A stretch of DNA of 41,744 nucleotides, from assembly GCA_009780485.1 (NCBI GenBank), contig WQZZ01000005.1, positions 1 through 41,744 on the forward strand, given 5' to 3'. The position numbers and the translations under genes were made by a program. The DNA is from Defluviitaleaceae bacterium. GTDB taxonomy: Bacteria; Bacillota; Clostridia; Lachnospirales; WRAX01. Positions 27,687-37,330 of the stretch are shown here, piece by piece. The notes under the pieces were generated by a model that was not told the DNA's origin, did not search any database, and saw only the letters and a program-made list of their open reading frames with translations. Position 1 is the stretch's first letter. Each line of letters opens with the position of its first letter.

Positions 27687-28124
27687 CTAAAATCCAAATT
27701 CGTCGAATTTCACACCTTGCAAATAGTTATTAATGGCGTGCGCAACATAAGGTACAACATTGTCGGGCAATTTGTTGATGGGATACCATTCCAGTAAGTC
27801 GCATTTATGGGTTTCCATATTGGTCACCTGTCCGCCCCATTTTTCACAACACAAGAAATAGTCAATTCGCTCACCTTGCTCTGTCCTGCGGTGAATGGCT
27901 TGCACAATCTCCAAATTTTCTGGCGAGATGTCAATACCGACTTCCTCATGTGCTTCCCTTATGGCGGCTTGTTTCACGGTTTCGTTACCGTCCAAATGTC
28001 CCGCTGGCACACTAAAATTCCCGTCCTCGTAACCAGTATTAAAACGGCGTAACAACAAAATTTTGTCACCATCCACCAAAAATAGATGGACTGCACACAA
28101 CAAAGAAAATTTACCACTTTTCAT
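27687..28124 (-). CDS. NUDIX hydrolase
   Basis: GHLDGNETVKQAAIREAHEEVGIDI Nudix box. Confidence 0.95.
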   Translation of the reverse strand: MKSGKFSLLCAVHLFLVDGDKILLLRRFNTGYEDGNFSVPAGHLDGNETVKQAAIREAHEEVGIDISPENLEIVQAIHRRTEQGERIDYFLCCEKWGGQVTNMETHKCDLLEWYPINKLPDNVVPYVAHAINNYLQGVKFDEFGF

Positions 28125-28650
28125 AACGCACCATATCCTCTAAGTCCCTTCTAGAGACTGGTTTCGGGGGATTATCAGTGTAGCCAATGGTAACAACTCC
28201 CACCACATATTGGTCATTGGGTATATCCATAATAGGACGCATATCTGCTTGGGCATACCACCCCGTCCAACAACTGGCAAGACCTAGGTTCTCTGCCATA
28301 AGCAAAATATGCTCAATCGCCACGGCGGTATCACGGATAACCGCCTTTAATTCGGGCAGTGGCGAATTTTCGTCAACCACAACATCAACCAAATCAGGGT
28401 TGCGACGCTTAACATCTGCAACGCACACAATAAAAACAGGTGCATCCACCATCCACATTTGATTGTGGTCGGCTTTTGCAATCTGCTCTTTGGTGTTCGG
28501 GTCTGTGACAATAACAAAGTTCCAAGGCTGGCTATTTTTGCCAGATGGTGCAAGCCTTGCCGCTTCCAACAACTGTAGCACTTTCTCCTTGTCTACTGGC
28601 TTACCATTGTAACTTCTAGTGCTTCGTCTAGTAGATATTTCTTTAATCAT
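28111..28650 (-). CDS. Nitroreductase-family flavoprotein
   Basis: RRSTRSYNGKPVDKEKVLQLLEAARLAPSGKNSQPWNFVIV, LGLASCWTGWY; RBS supports start at 28650. Confidence 0.93.
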   Translation of the reverse strand: MIKEISTRRSTRSYNGKPVDKEKVLQLLEAARLAPSGKNSQPWNFVIVTDPNTKEQIAKADHNQMWMVDAPVFIVCVADVKRRNPDLVDVVVDENSPLPELKAVIRDTAVAIEHILLMAENLGLASCWTGWYAQADMRPIMDIPNDQYVVGVVTIGYTDNPPKPVSRRDLEDMVRYEKW

Positions 28651-28670
28651 TTCGCAGCCCCCCCTAATAC

Positions 28671-28703
28671 GGCACACAGGACGTTTTATAGCCGTCCTGT
28701 GTG
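28671..28703 (-). promoter_or_regulatory. Strong intergenic hairpin downstream of fba (13-bp perfect stem, no T tract)
   Basis: GGCACACAGGACG-TTTTATAGC-CGTCCTGTGTGCC, with no U-run on either side. Confidence 0.6.
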
Positions 28704-28711
28704 CCACAAAA

Positions 28712-29575
28712 TTATGCCTTATCTTTAGAACCAAATAATTCAATTTTCGCACGAACAGTCGCCTTCATAGCTTCCACACCAGGTGCAAGAAGTTTGCGTG
28801 GGTCATAACCTTTGCCTTGTTTGTCCTTACCTTCTTCGACATAACCACGGGTTGCCGCCGCAAAAACCAATTGCAATTCAGTATTCACATTTATTTTGCT
28901 AACACCAAGACTTATGCTACGCTTAACCATATCCTCTGGAATACCAGTTCCGCCGTGCAGAACCAGCGGAATACCACCAGTTGCGTCATTGATGGCACTT
29001 AGAGCATCGAAGTCCAACCCTTTCCAATTATCAGGATAGACACCATGGATATTACCGATGCCAGCCGCTAAAAAGTCGATGCCAGTCTCGGTGATTTTAC
29101 GACACTCCTCAGCATCGGCAATTTCGCCAGCACCAATAACACCGTCTTCTTCTCCGCCAATAGAGCCAACCTCCGCCTCAACGGAAACCCCTTTATCGTG
29201 GGCTAATTTGACAATTTCCTTGGTCTTGGTGATGTTTTCTTCGATTGGCAGATGGCTTCCGTCGAACATAACGCTGGTAAAGCCCGCTTCAATGCAAGCT
29301 AAACAATCCTCATATGTACCATGGTCCAGATGAGTCGCTACAGGTACTGTGATTTTCAAATCCTCCACCATAGCACCAACCAAAGCCACTACGGTCTTAA
29401 AGCCACCCATATACTTAGCAGCACCAGCAGAAACACCCAAAATTATAGGACTGTTCATCTCTTGTGCTGTCTGTAAAATGGCTTTTGTCCATTCCAAATT
29501 GTTGATATTAATTGCACCAACCGCATACTGCCCTTTGCGGGCATTTTTCAACATTTCACTAGCATTAACTAACAT
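28712..29575 (-). CDS. fba: Class II fructose-bisphosphate aldolase
   Basis: PVATHLDHGTYEDCLACIEAGFTSVMFDGSHLP, PLVLHGGTGIPEDMVKRSISLGVSKINVNTE. Confidence 0.96.
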   Translation of the reverse strand: MLVNASEMLKNARKGQYAVGAININNLEWTKAILQTAQEMNSPIILGVSAGAAKYMGGFKTVVALVGAMVEDLKITVPVATHLDHGTYEDCLACIEAGFTSVMFDGSHLPIEENITKTKEIVKLAHDKGVSVEAEVGSIGGEEDGVIGAGEIADAEECRKITETGIDFLAAGIGNIHGVYPDNWKGLDFDALSAINDATGGIPLVLHGGTGIPEDMVKRSISLGVSKINVNTELQLVFAAATRGYVEEGKDKQGKGYDPRKLLAPGVEAMKATVRAKIELFGSKDKA

Positions 29576-29594
29576 AATTTTTCCTCCCAATATT

Positions 29595-30266
29595 TTAATT
29601 TATAAAATTAAATCCAATTATACTAATAGCCAGACTAGCACTGGCGTGTACCAAATAACTTCCTATGATGCTGTCGCTTCTTCTGGTTATTTCGTTGAAG
29701 AAAATTCCCGTAGCCGTCAACCCAACCGTAGCAAGAACCAAAAGCGCGGGGTCAACCCCATATCTCATAATTGCCACATGATAAACCGCAAATAGTGTGG
29801 CTGAGAATATATGGGCATAAACTTTGTAACCTATTCTATACAGCGTAAGAAATATAAATCCACGGAAAAACAATTCCTCTAAGGCAACATTTACAACCAC
29901 ATAATACATAACTGCAAATATGTAATTTTCGCTGGTAATACCCACATTTGACAGAGCATTTACGACCATCTCTTGCTCTAACCAAGGTCGGATTATTAAA
30001 AAAGCAATAAAAACCACGATAGCAGAACCCAGACCAAAAAGGGCTGAATACTTCAGTGCCTTACCTCGCCCTTTAACAGAAAATAAATCCACAAATCTGC
30101 CGTCTTTTGTTAATGCAAAATATATTATTGAACAAGCTACGAAAATAACCAACTTTGCTAATGACGTGAAAATGTAGTCATTAAATGGCGTGAACAACAT
30201 AACACCATGAGCTACGCACGCCAATATGGATAAAACTGTAATCAACAAAAGGTTTTTGTTTTTCAT
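29595..30266 (-). CDS. CPBP-family intramembrane metalloprotease
   Basis: VALEELFFRGFIFLTLYR (EExxxR) and HIFSATLFAVYH; multi-TM. Confidence 0.85.
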   Translation of the reverse strand: MKNKNLLLITVLSILACVAHGVMLFTPFNDYIFTSLAKLVIFVACSIIYFALTKDGRFVDLFSVKGRGKALKYSALFGLGSAIVVFIAFLIIRPWLEQEMVVNALSNVGITSENYIFAVMYYVVVNVALEELFFRGFIFLTLYRIGYKVYAHIFSATLFAVYHVAIMRYGVDPALLVLATVGLTATGIFFNEITRRSDSIIGSYLVHASASLAISIIGFNFIN

Positions 30267-30272
30267 GTCAGA

Positions 30273-30833
30273 CTAATTCCCGATATAGATTATTTGTAGT
30301 ATGTCGTTAAAATCCCCTCCGACAGGTAACAAGAAATTACCCGCCATCAGACTAACCGAATACTCACCCGCAATAAGAAAATCTACAAAAGCACTGGCAT
30401 CATCCACAACACCGTGGTGTTGCAAAATCACAGCAATATAGTTGCCCATTGCCCCGTGAGGTATTGTTACCCAGACAAAATCTGTGGCAGGTTCTTGGGT
30501 TTGGTGTTGCTCAAAAGCGTGTTCGTCCTCGTCATTATCGTAATACGGTTCATCGTGTTCGTATTCCACCACCTCATCAGTGGGACGATATAACTCATCA
30601 TTACTCGCAAAGACCATGCCTAATTCTTCGGCACGAGCAATAACAACTTCGTCATCACGAGCCTGCATTAAAAGTGTATATAAATAATAGTTTTCTTCTT
30701 CAAAAGCCATAAAATGGGCGTTACGTTGCACAATATAAGCAAAAAACACCACAACCACGGTTATGGCAATTCCCAGCCCAACGCCGAAAATCATACGACT
30801 TCTATCACTTCTGGGATTAGCCATTTTGCCCAC
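30273..30833 (-). CDS. TM protein with MltG/YceG-like C-terminal segment
   Basis: N-terminal TM; C-terminal VTIPHGAMGNYIAVILQHHGVVDDASAFVDFLI..GNFLLPVGGDFNDILQII. Confidence 0.55.
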   Translation of the reverse strand: MGKMANPRSDRSRMIFGVGLGIAITVVVVFFAYIVQRNAHFMAFEEENYYLYTLLMQARDDEVVIARAEELGMVFASNDELYRPTDEVVEYEHDEPYYDNDEDEHAFEQHQTQEPATDFVWVTIPHGAMGNYIAVILQHHGVVDDASAFVDFLIAGEYSVSLMAGNFLLPVGGDFNDILQIIYIGN

Positions 30834-31323
30834 CCCCTAAAGTGACAATCAGCCCCACCTCACCCTTGCCCATATCCAGCTTACGTGCAATTTCTTCCAC
30901 GGTCTGACCTTCTTCGTGCATTTTCACAATACTAGCAAATTTTGGGTTAATATTCATCTTTTTGTTGTCATCAATCGTTAAATCAACTCGTTTAGCGTAT
31001 TTTTCCAAGTCACGTGCTTGGTCTTTAGAATGAAAACTGACAGGAACATCCGCATCCCCTATTTTCTTCTGCTTTTCATCAATCAAACTATACAAAAACA
31101 ATAATTCTTGGTATTTGTTGTCAAATTCTTTGAAAACACTTTTGGACATATCATCAAGTTCAGAAATCACCTCATCGGCTACATCAGCAGAATTGTTATA
31201 CGCATCAAAACCAGCGACACCAGCCCGTGAATGACTAAGTGCCGCCATAACAATGCACACCCCACCGCCAACCAGCAGAAGTATTAGCATAAATATAAAG
31301 AAATCCATTTGAAACAAAGTCAT
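30817..31323 (-). CDS. Membrane-anchored DUF6115-like protein with C-terminal HTH-like repeat
   Basis: N-terminal TM; C-terminal FASIVKMHEEGQTVEEIARKLDMGKGEVGLIVTL; linked to the motility operon. Confidence 0.6.
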   Translation of the reverse strand: MTLFQMDFFIFMLILLLVGGGVCIVMAALSHSRAGVAGFDAYNNSADVADEVISELDDMSKSVFKEFDNKYQELLFLYSLIDEKQKKIGDADVPVSFHSKDQARDLEKYAKRVDLTIDDNKKMNINPKFASIVKMHEEGQTVEEIARKLDMGKGEVGLIVTLGGGQNG

Positions 31324-31341
31324 TTACAAACTCCTTAGGTG

Positions 31342-31653
31342 CTACATCATAATATCCAACATTCCACGACCTGGCACTGGAGCCTTTTTGTCATCGGCTT
31401 GCTCCTCGGCTTCCCGCTCAGCTTTGTGCCTATCTTGTTGGCTACCACCGCCACGCCCATCTTTATCCAACTGCTGCTTCTCCGCTTCTTCTGGCTCGTT
31501 AACGGTTTTTTGCCTCTCATCTGACACCTTAGCAAATTGCTGTGCAAAGGCGTTATTTTGGGTTTCAGCACGGCTACCATCGTTATTTGTAAGACGGTTC
31601 ACCTCAGGCATACGTTGCACCATAACCTGCATATCTACAGGGCGTATAGACAT
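31342..31653 (-). CDS. Small motility-operon hypothetical protein
   Basis: MSIRPVDMQVMVQRMPEVNRL... charged C-terminus; located between fapA and the DUF6115-like gene. Confidence 0.55.
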   Translation of the reverse strand: MSIRPVDMQVMVQRMPEVNRLTNNDGSRAETQNNAFAQQFAKVSDERQKTVNEPEEAEKQQLDKDGRGGGSQQDRHKAEREAEEQADDKKAPVPGRGMLDIMM

Positions 31654-31671
31654 ACAAACCACTCCTTTATG

Positions 31672-33285
31672 CTATTCTATGAAAACTTCCGACTTTATAA
31701 CTCCGTTTACAGAACGGAAAACAGATACAGTAACATCGTCATACAGATACTTATATGCAGAACCTATGGTAATGCTTGTCCCTGAATGTATCACTTTTTC
31801 AGCAATAACCTTACCAGTTGTACGCTTCAAGGCTTCCATCATCTCTGTCATTTCTTCTTCCATTTTTTCAGCTCTATCCCGCAACATATTGCGGTTTTGT
31901 AACAATTGCACAAGTAAAGCCTTACGTTTAGCGTCCATGTTGGCAACATCTTCGTTTTGCACAACACCCTCATAACTTTCATTAAGCTGATTAAATTGTT
32001 GCTTTACAGTTAAATAGCTGGCTTTTAACTCCTCGTAACGGGCAGAAAGTTCCATGTTTCCACCAACCTTAATTTCCGTGCGTGTACCCATGTGAGAGCC
32101 AATGGTTTTTGCCCGCACTTCCTCGCCAGCGATTACCGTGCCACCAGCAATAAAGCAGTTATCGCCTTCCAAATCCACAGCACCGTCCACAATTATTTCC
32201 GAGTGCAGAAGTGCGTTTGTTTTCAAATTACCTTTGGCGATAATTGTTGCATTTTGGGCAAACTTTGTAAAAACATTACAACCAGACTCTATACGCCCTT
32301 TGCTACGTCCCATTATTCCGCCATAAAGATTGACAGAACCAGTTGCACGAATGGTTGCCGCCTCCACAATACCCTTAACCTCAATATTACCAGCAGCTTC
32401 CACAGAAAAACCAGAAAGTACAGCACCTGCAATAATTACAGAACCTGCAAAGTCGATATTACCAGTGGAAAAGTCCACATTTCCAGGGATTTCTAGCAAT
32501 GGCGAAATAGACAGGGTTTTGCCAGAAACAACCAACTGACCCGAAACTTCGGCGATAAGCTCCATTTCATCTTCGCTGATAAATGTATTTTTACCTTTTG
32601 TCAACTTGGGGGCTGGTTTCCCAGGTTTTGGTTCCGCATTAGTACCAAAAACATTGGTACCAACTTCCCCATCAGTGGGATGGGTGCGATACGCCATGAC
32701 ATCCCCTGCATACACGGAGCTAAAATAGTTAATTTCTTTATAATCAACAGTACCATCCCCCAAAATTTTGGGGTGGCTTTTTTCACCACTTATGTCGTAA
32801 TTATAAAGGATTTGCCCATCTTCACCATTGGCGGCAGCTTTACCCTCTGCCACCACAAATTTTTCAGAATAATCCTTATCAGAACCTTTGTCAATACAAT
32901 TTTTAATTGTGTCTTCTTTAATGCCGAATACAATGCCAAATTCCGCTATTTTTTCCATGACTCTATCAAAGGTCAGCAAAGCACCATCGTTTTCTGGCAT
33001 CTTAAATTTAATGGTGGCAGACATTTTGTCCCGTGATGCCTCAAAAATAACATCTTCATCCACGGGAGGTTTTAAGTTTTCTTCAGAAATTTTACCAGTT
33101 ACAATTGCTTCTTGGGATTTTAGTAGGTCGCTGACCACATTAAAATCAACTTTCTTCAGTCCGCTTCCCTCAATGGCAGCCAGAACATCCTTCCGTGTAA
33201 TTTCCACGCTATTATCAGACTTGTCAATAACGATATACACGCCATCCTTGCGTTCTTCAACCTTAATTCTGTCCATTGCCATCAT
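31672..33285 (-). CDS. FapA/DUF342 polymer-forming-type protein
   Basis: 537 aa; GEVGTNVFGT, repeated Gly-rich beta segments (GSVIIAGAVLSGFSVEAAGNIEVKGIVEAATIRATGSV..GGIMG) and C-terminal coiled coil. Confidence 0.85.
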   Translation of the reverse strand: MMAMDRIKVEERKDGVYIVIDKSDNSVEITRKDVLAAIEGSGLKKVDFNVVSDLLKSQEAIVTGKISEENLKPPVDEDVIFEASRDKMSATIKFKMPENDGALLTFDRVMEKIAEFGIVFGIKEDTIKNCIDKGSDKDYSEKFVVAEGKAAANGEDGQILYNYDISGEKSHPKILGDGTVDYKEINYFSSVYAGDVMAYRTHPTDGEVGTNVFGTNAEPKPGKPAPKLTKGKNTFISEDEMELIAEVSGQLVVSGKTLSISPLLEIPGNVDFSTGNIDFAGSVIIAGAVLSGFSVEAAGNIEVKGIVEAATIRATGSVNLYGGIMGRSKGRIESGCNVFTKFAQNATIIAKGNLKTNALLHSEIIVDGAVDLEGDNCFIAGGTVIAGEEVRAKTIGSHMGTRTEIKVGGNMELSARYEELKASYLTVKQQFNQLNESYEGVVQNEDVANMDAKRKALLVQLLQNRNMLRDRAEKMEEEMTEMMEALKRTTGKVIAEKVIHSGTSITIGSAYKYLYDDVTVSVFRSVNGVIKSEVFIE

Positions 33286-33334
33286 GCCACCACCTTTTAG
33301 TTTCGTATACCAAAATTATATCACATTTTTGCAA

Positions 33335-34120
33335 CTATGTCAACAAAAGGGATTTGTGCTTCTCCAATTTTGTACGCATTTTAAGCATTGCCTTGGAGTG
33401 TATTTGGGATACCCGTGATTCAGACACCTCCAGCACTTTACTAATCTCCTTCAGGGTCAATTCTTCGTAATAATACAGGGCAACCACCATTTGCTCTTTT
33501 TCAGACAAGATTTTTATGGCTTCTGCCATTTCTTTTTTAAGTTCTTCTTTGGCAAAAACCGCTTCTGGTGACGTGTCCTCGTTTTCTGTGGGTTCAAAAT
33601 TACTTTCGTGGTTTTGGTCTAAGTAGTCATCCAAAGACACCAAAGATACGAGGGAGGATTTTTTAATTTCATCTTGCAATTGCTCCAAGGGCATATTAAG
33701 ATGCTCTGCAAGCTCAAACTCCTCTGGCTCTCTACCTAATTCACCCTCTAAAAAAGTGTATGCCGCATCTAGCTGACGGCTTTTTTGTCGTTGGGCACGT
33801 GGCACCCAATCCAAAGACCTAATTCCATCCAAAACCGCCCCACGTATACGCAAAGAAGCGTAAGTTTCAAACTTTACGCCTTTCATATCATCAAATTTTT
33901 CAATAGCATCAATCAAACCAAAAATACCAGAAGATATTAAATCTTCCCTGTCCATGGATGAGCCAACATAAATATTAAGTCTGCCGACCACATATTTTAT
34001 CATGGGTGAATAATGCACAATCAGCTCCTCCTTAGCAACCTGCCCAAGGGGAGCTTCTTTATGTTTGAAATAGGTTTCCCATGTTTTGTCAACATCTATA
34101 GTCGTGTTCTTTAACGCCAT
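33335..34120 (-). CDS. fliA: RNA polymerase sigma factor for flagellar genes (FliA/SigD)
   Basis: LIVHYSPMIKYVVGRL, DREDLISSGIFGLIDAIEKFD, FETYASLRIRGAVLDGIRSLDWVPR, LTLKEISKVLEVSESRVSQIHSKAMLKMR. Confidence 0.96.
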   Translation of the reverse strand: MALKNTTIDVDKTWETYFKHKEAPLGQVAKEELIVHYSPMIKYVVGRLNIYVGSSMDREDLISSGIFGLIDAIEKFDDMKGVKFETYASLRIRGAVLDGIRSLDWVPRAQRQKSRQLDAAYTFLEGELGREPEEFELAEHLNMPLEQLQDEIKKSSLVSLVSLDDYLDQNHESNFEPTENEDTSPEAVFAKEELKKEMAEAIKILSEKEQMVVALYYYEELTLKEISKVLEVSESRVSQIHSKAMLKMRTKLEKHKSLLLT

Positions 34121-34175
34121 GGTTTTTCATCCCTTCCGTCAAAGAGTTACAAAAGTTACAAAGGTGTTTATTTAA

Positions 34176-34505
34176 TTATCGCACCTCTGTATTGGTGGTG
34201 ATGGGGTCATTTTGTGCAGTCATTGCAGGTGAGGTCTCTACAGCTTCGCCGATAGGTTCCGACGTGTCATCAAAATCTTCCAGAAAGTATTCGGACAAAA
34301 TTTCATCCTCCTCAACTGGTGGCGGGAAAATTTTACGCAAAAGCTTTTTGACAACAAGTCCCAAAATGTAAAACACAGCCATGCTTATGATTAGATGCAA
34401 CAGAACCTCGGTTAAATCACGTCCTAAGATGATGTTTATGACAGTGACGGCAAGACCAGCCACAAGACAAATTATTATCTCAAGCTTTTCCAACATGGTT
34501 AGCAC
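34176..34505 (-). CDS. Small two-TM protein between cheD and sigD
   Basis: LEIIICLVAGLAVTVINIILGRDLTEVLLHLIISMAVFYILGLVVKKLLRKIFPPP followed by an acidic tail. Confidence 0.65.
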   Translation of the reverse strand: MLTMLEKLEIIICLVAGLAVTVINIILGRDLTEVLLHLIISMAVFYILGLVVKKLLRKIFPPPVEEDEILSEYFLEDFDDTSEPIGEAVETSPAMTAQNDPITTNTEVR

Positions 34506-34511
34506 CCCTCT

Positions 34512-34997
34512 CTAAAGCTCTTTTGTGCCTTTGCCAATGGTTTTTACCAACAACCTTCCATCATCAGTATAAAACTCAATGGTTCGACCATAGTTTTCCC
34601 TAACATCCTGTGCTTTAATCTGAACACCTAGCTCTCTCAAAATTTTCAAGGAAGCATCAACATTTCTGTCTCCGACCCTCATGCTGTTGTCAGTGGCAGT
34701 GAAATTAAACATTTGCGCCCCGCCAGCAAGCTTTGCAACAATATTCCTTTTGTTAGCACCAAGTTTTGCCATGTCATTAATTAGGCGAATTGTGGCTGTG
34801 TCTACAAATTTTGCCACATTAGAATTATTTGTAATTTGTGTAGAATCTGGCAACATACAGTGAGCCATACCAGCCACCTTGCTAATAGGGTCATAAAGAC
34901 AAATGCCAACGCAGCTACCCAAACCTAGCGTAGTTAACATTCCTGGATGTTTCACCGCTTTCATGTCTGCCATTCCGACCAGGGTTTTTGCAGCCAT
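34512..34997 (-). CDS. cheD: Chemoreceptor glutamine deamidase CheD
   Basis: GLGSCVGICLYDPISKVAGMAHCMLP and KLAGGAQMF; RBS AGGAG supports ATG at 34997. Confidence 0.95.
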   Translation of the reverse strand: MAAKTLVGMADMKAVKHPGMLTTLGLGSCVGICLYDPISKVAGMAHCMLPDSTQITNNSNVAKFVDTATIRLINDMAKLGANKRNIVAKLAGGAQMFNFTATDNSMRVGDRNVDASLKILRELGVQIKAQDVRENYGRTIEFYTDDGRLLVKTIGKGTKEL

Positions 34998-34998
34998 A

Positions 34999-35622
34999 TC
35001 AACCAACTCCTAAAGAACTCAAAATAACCCCAAACGAATCAAAGTCAGGCACCAACAGGAAAAATCCAGTGGCATTTTTCTCTTGGGTTTCAAACAATGT
35101 GTCAATCAACAATACACCTTCGGACATTTTGCTAAACTCAATGGCGGGTACAGACAAAATCGCCGCCGCCATGTCCCTAGTTAGCATGGGAGGTGTCGGT
35201 GTTACTGATTTGTTGATAAAGGACGCTACAGAACCGAGATAAGACGAGCATAGGATGTTACCAATTTCTTCAAGTGCTGACAGCTCAATCTCACTAAATT
35301 CTTCTATCTCCTCCGAATCTCCGCCAACAAGACCATTAACAAGCACACGAGCGGATTCGGGTGCAAGCAAAAACATCATCATCCCGTTAATGTCACCAGA
35401 AATGTTGACCAAGATGCCGAAAACAACCACTTCTTCGCCACCCATGATGGCACCTGCTTCGCTAAATTTTACAAGCTTAACCTCTGGCACAGTCATTTTA
35501 ACTTGAGAAGAAAGCATGGTTGCCAAAGCACCTGCAGCATTTCCCACACCTATGTTACCAATTTCTTTTAGTACATCAAAGTGCAGGTCATTAAGTTGAT
35601 TCATATTTCGTAACAAACTCAA
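34999..35622 (-). CDS. cheC: CheY-P phosphatase CheC
   Basis: VLKEIGNIGVGNAAGALATML and ALEEIGNILCSSYLGSVASF (two E..N phosphatase motifs). Confidence 0.95.
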   Translation of the reverse strand: MSLLRNMNQLNDLHFDVLKEIGNIGVGNAAGALATMLSSQVKMTVPEVKLVKFSEAGAIMGGEEVVVFGILVNISGDINGMMMFLLAPESARVLVNGLVGGDSEEIEEFSEIELSALEEIGNILCSSYLGSVASFINKSVTPTPPMLTRDMAAAILSVPAIEFSKMSEGVLLIDTLFETQEKNATGFFLLVPDFDSFGVILSSLGVG

Positions 35623-35650
35623 AACCCCTCTCTTTTAGATAAGTTTTTAA

Positions 35651-36376
35651 TCAAACTGCACCGCCAACAAAGCGGCGTTGCTTTTTCTGTTCCTCGAAAA
35701 TATATTTTATTATTTCTTCTTGAAGTCCGATTGCAATATCCTTAAAAATTACACGATATTGGAATTTATGGGTTGTTTTTGGCAAGAATTGCTTCTCCAG
35801 TGGACTACCTTTTATCATCATGGTTTTATCGCCTAGGGTAAGTTCACATCTTAACGGTTTTTCCAAATCCAAATCCACATCGCTAAGGAAACGCAAGCCC
35901 CCTCCACCAATATCTTTTACTATACCTTCAAAGGTTTCCGCTAGTTTTTCGTGGGTCATGGCTTGGATTAATGCGTTATAAATATCATCATTTTCTACTT
36001 CTTCATCTTCGTTTTCGATGACAGAGAATACCAACGGGATGCTACAAGAAAAGCGGAAAAACTCCCTCCGTTGCACACGAAAGCCGTCATTGGACAGACG
36101 CAGTGCAACAAAGTAATTATTGCCATCCTTAACAAAGCCTTCAAAGTAACCCTTAAAGACTATCATGGCTTGCTCTGTATACACAACCACCTCATATTCA
36201 CGCCCTTGAAGCATATCTAAGGGCTGGTCACCACGGGATGGCTGATATATACTTAAAATATTATTTCGCTTATCCAAAATATCTAGCACCTTGGTGGTGT
36301 ATACAGCTTCACCCATATTTCTAAAATTAACTTTAATATCAATCCTGTCTCCGACACTTACCTTATTGAAAGACAC
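35651..36376 (-). CDS. YcgR-like flagellar brake protein (PilZ domain)
   Basis: RREFFRFSCSIP and DIGGGGLRFLSD PilZ motifs; N-terminal YcgR-like domain. Confidence 0.9.
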   Translation of the reverse strand: MSFNKVSVGDRIDIKVNFRNMGEAVYTTKVLDILDKRNNILSIYQPSRGDQPLDMLQGREYEVVVYTEQAMIVFKGYFEGFVKDGNNYFVALRLSNDGFRVQRREFFRFSCSIPLVFSVIENEDEEVENDDIYNALIQAMTHEKLAETFEGIVKDIGGGGLRFLSDVDLDLEKPLRCELTLGDKTMMIKGSPLEKQFLPKTTHKFQYRVIFKDIAIGLQEEIIKYIFEEQKKQRRFVGGAV

Positions 36377-36420
36377 GAACTCCGCCCCCTAAAATTTTAT
36401 TAATCTATTCTAATCAGAGA

Positions 36421-37299
36421 TTATTTTCCAAAAACACCACTTAATCGCTTCATAAAGCCTTTCATTCCCGATTCTTTTGTAGACTTTATGTCTAGCAACA
36501 CATTTCCTATTCTTTCAATCTCCTTTGCAAAAGAAGAATTCGGGAATAACAACAAACAAGGTTTTTGTTGCTTAACGGATTTTACTAAATTTTGGTCGAA
36601 AGGAATTGTACCAAGATGTTCAATTTCCATTTCTAAAAACTTTTGAGATACTTTATGCAAATTCTTAAAAATTGCATCCCCTTCTTTTTTATCGTCGGCA
36701 CGGTTTATAACCACTTTGAACTGCGGGATATGTCCACCACGTTCTTTTACCGACTTCATAAGAGAATAGGCATCGGTTATAGAGGTTGGTTCTGGGGCGC
36801 ATACCACAATACTTTCACGGGATGCAACTACGAACTTCAAAACTGTGTTAGAAATGCCTGCACCAGTGTCAATCAAGATGATGTCAGCAAGTGTGTCTAA
36901 TTGCACTAACTTTTCCACCATTTCACCAAGTCTATCTTCGTTTGCATTTGCCATTTCGGTAAGACCCGACCCGCCAGATATAAACCCTAAGTTGCCTTCA
37001 AGGCGGGTAATCGCATCATCTAAAGTGCATTTGTTGTTTAACACATCAAGCAAGCTAAATTTTGGAGCAACCCCTAACAAAATTTCGATATTAGCCAATC
37101 CAAGGTCTGCATCCAGCACAATCACACGAAATCCCTGTCGTTGTAGAAACAGGCTCAAGTTGATAGTAAAATTTGTTTTGCCAACGCCACCCTTGCCGCT
37201 GGTGACAGCAATGACCCTAGCCCCAAAACTAGGGGCTTCTACTTCATTGCCATCGCTTTGCAAATTAAGCATACCTCTCAGCTTGTCAGCTTGGTCCAT
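36421..37299 (-). CDS. flhG: FlhG/YlxH MinD-like ATPase
   Basis: VIAVTSGKGGVGKTNFTINLSLFLQRQGFRVIVLDADLGLANIEILLG; RBS AAGGAGAGG supports ATG at 37299. Confidence 0.93.
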   Translation of the reverse strand: MDQADKLRGMLNLQSDGNEVEAPSFGARVIAVTSGKGGVGKTNFTINLSLFLQRQGFRVIVLDADLGLANIEILLGVAPKFSLLDVLNNKCTLDDAITRLEGNLGFISGGSGLTEMANANEDRLGEMVEKLVQLDTLADIILIDTGAGISNTVLKFVVASRESIVVCAPEPTSITDAYSLMKSVKERGGHIPQFKVVINRADDKKEGDAIFKNLHKVSQKFLEMEIEHLGTIPFDQNLVKSVKQQKPCLLLFPNSSFAKEIERIGNVLLDIKSTKESGMKGFMKRLSGVFGK

Positions 37300-37330
37300 A
37301 ACCTCTCCTTGCAGGCTTATTATAAGCCCT

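Noticed and set aside
31388-31975. 195-aa plus-strand ORF
   Set aside because: Antisense to fapA and the small motility gene; no RBS or motifs
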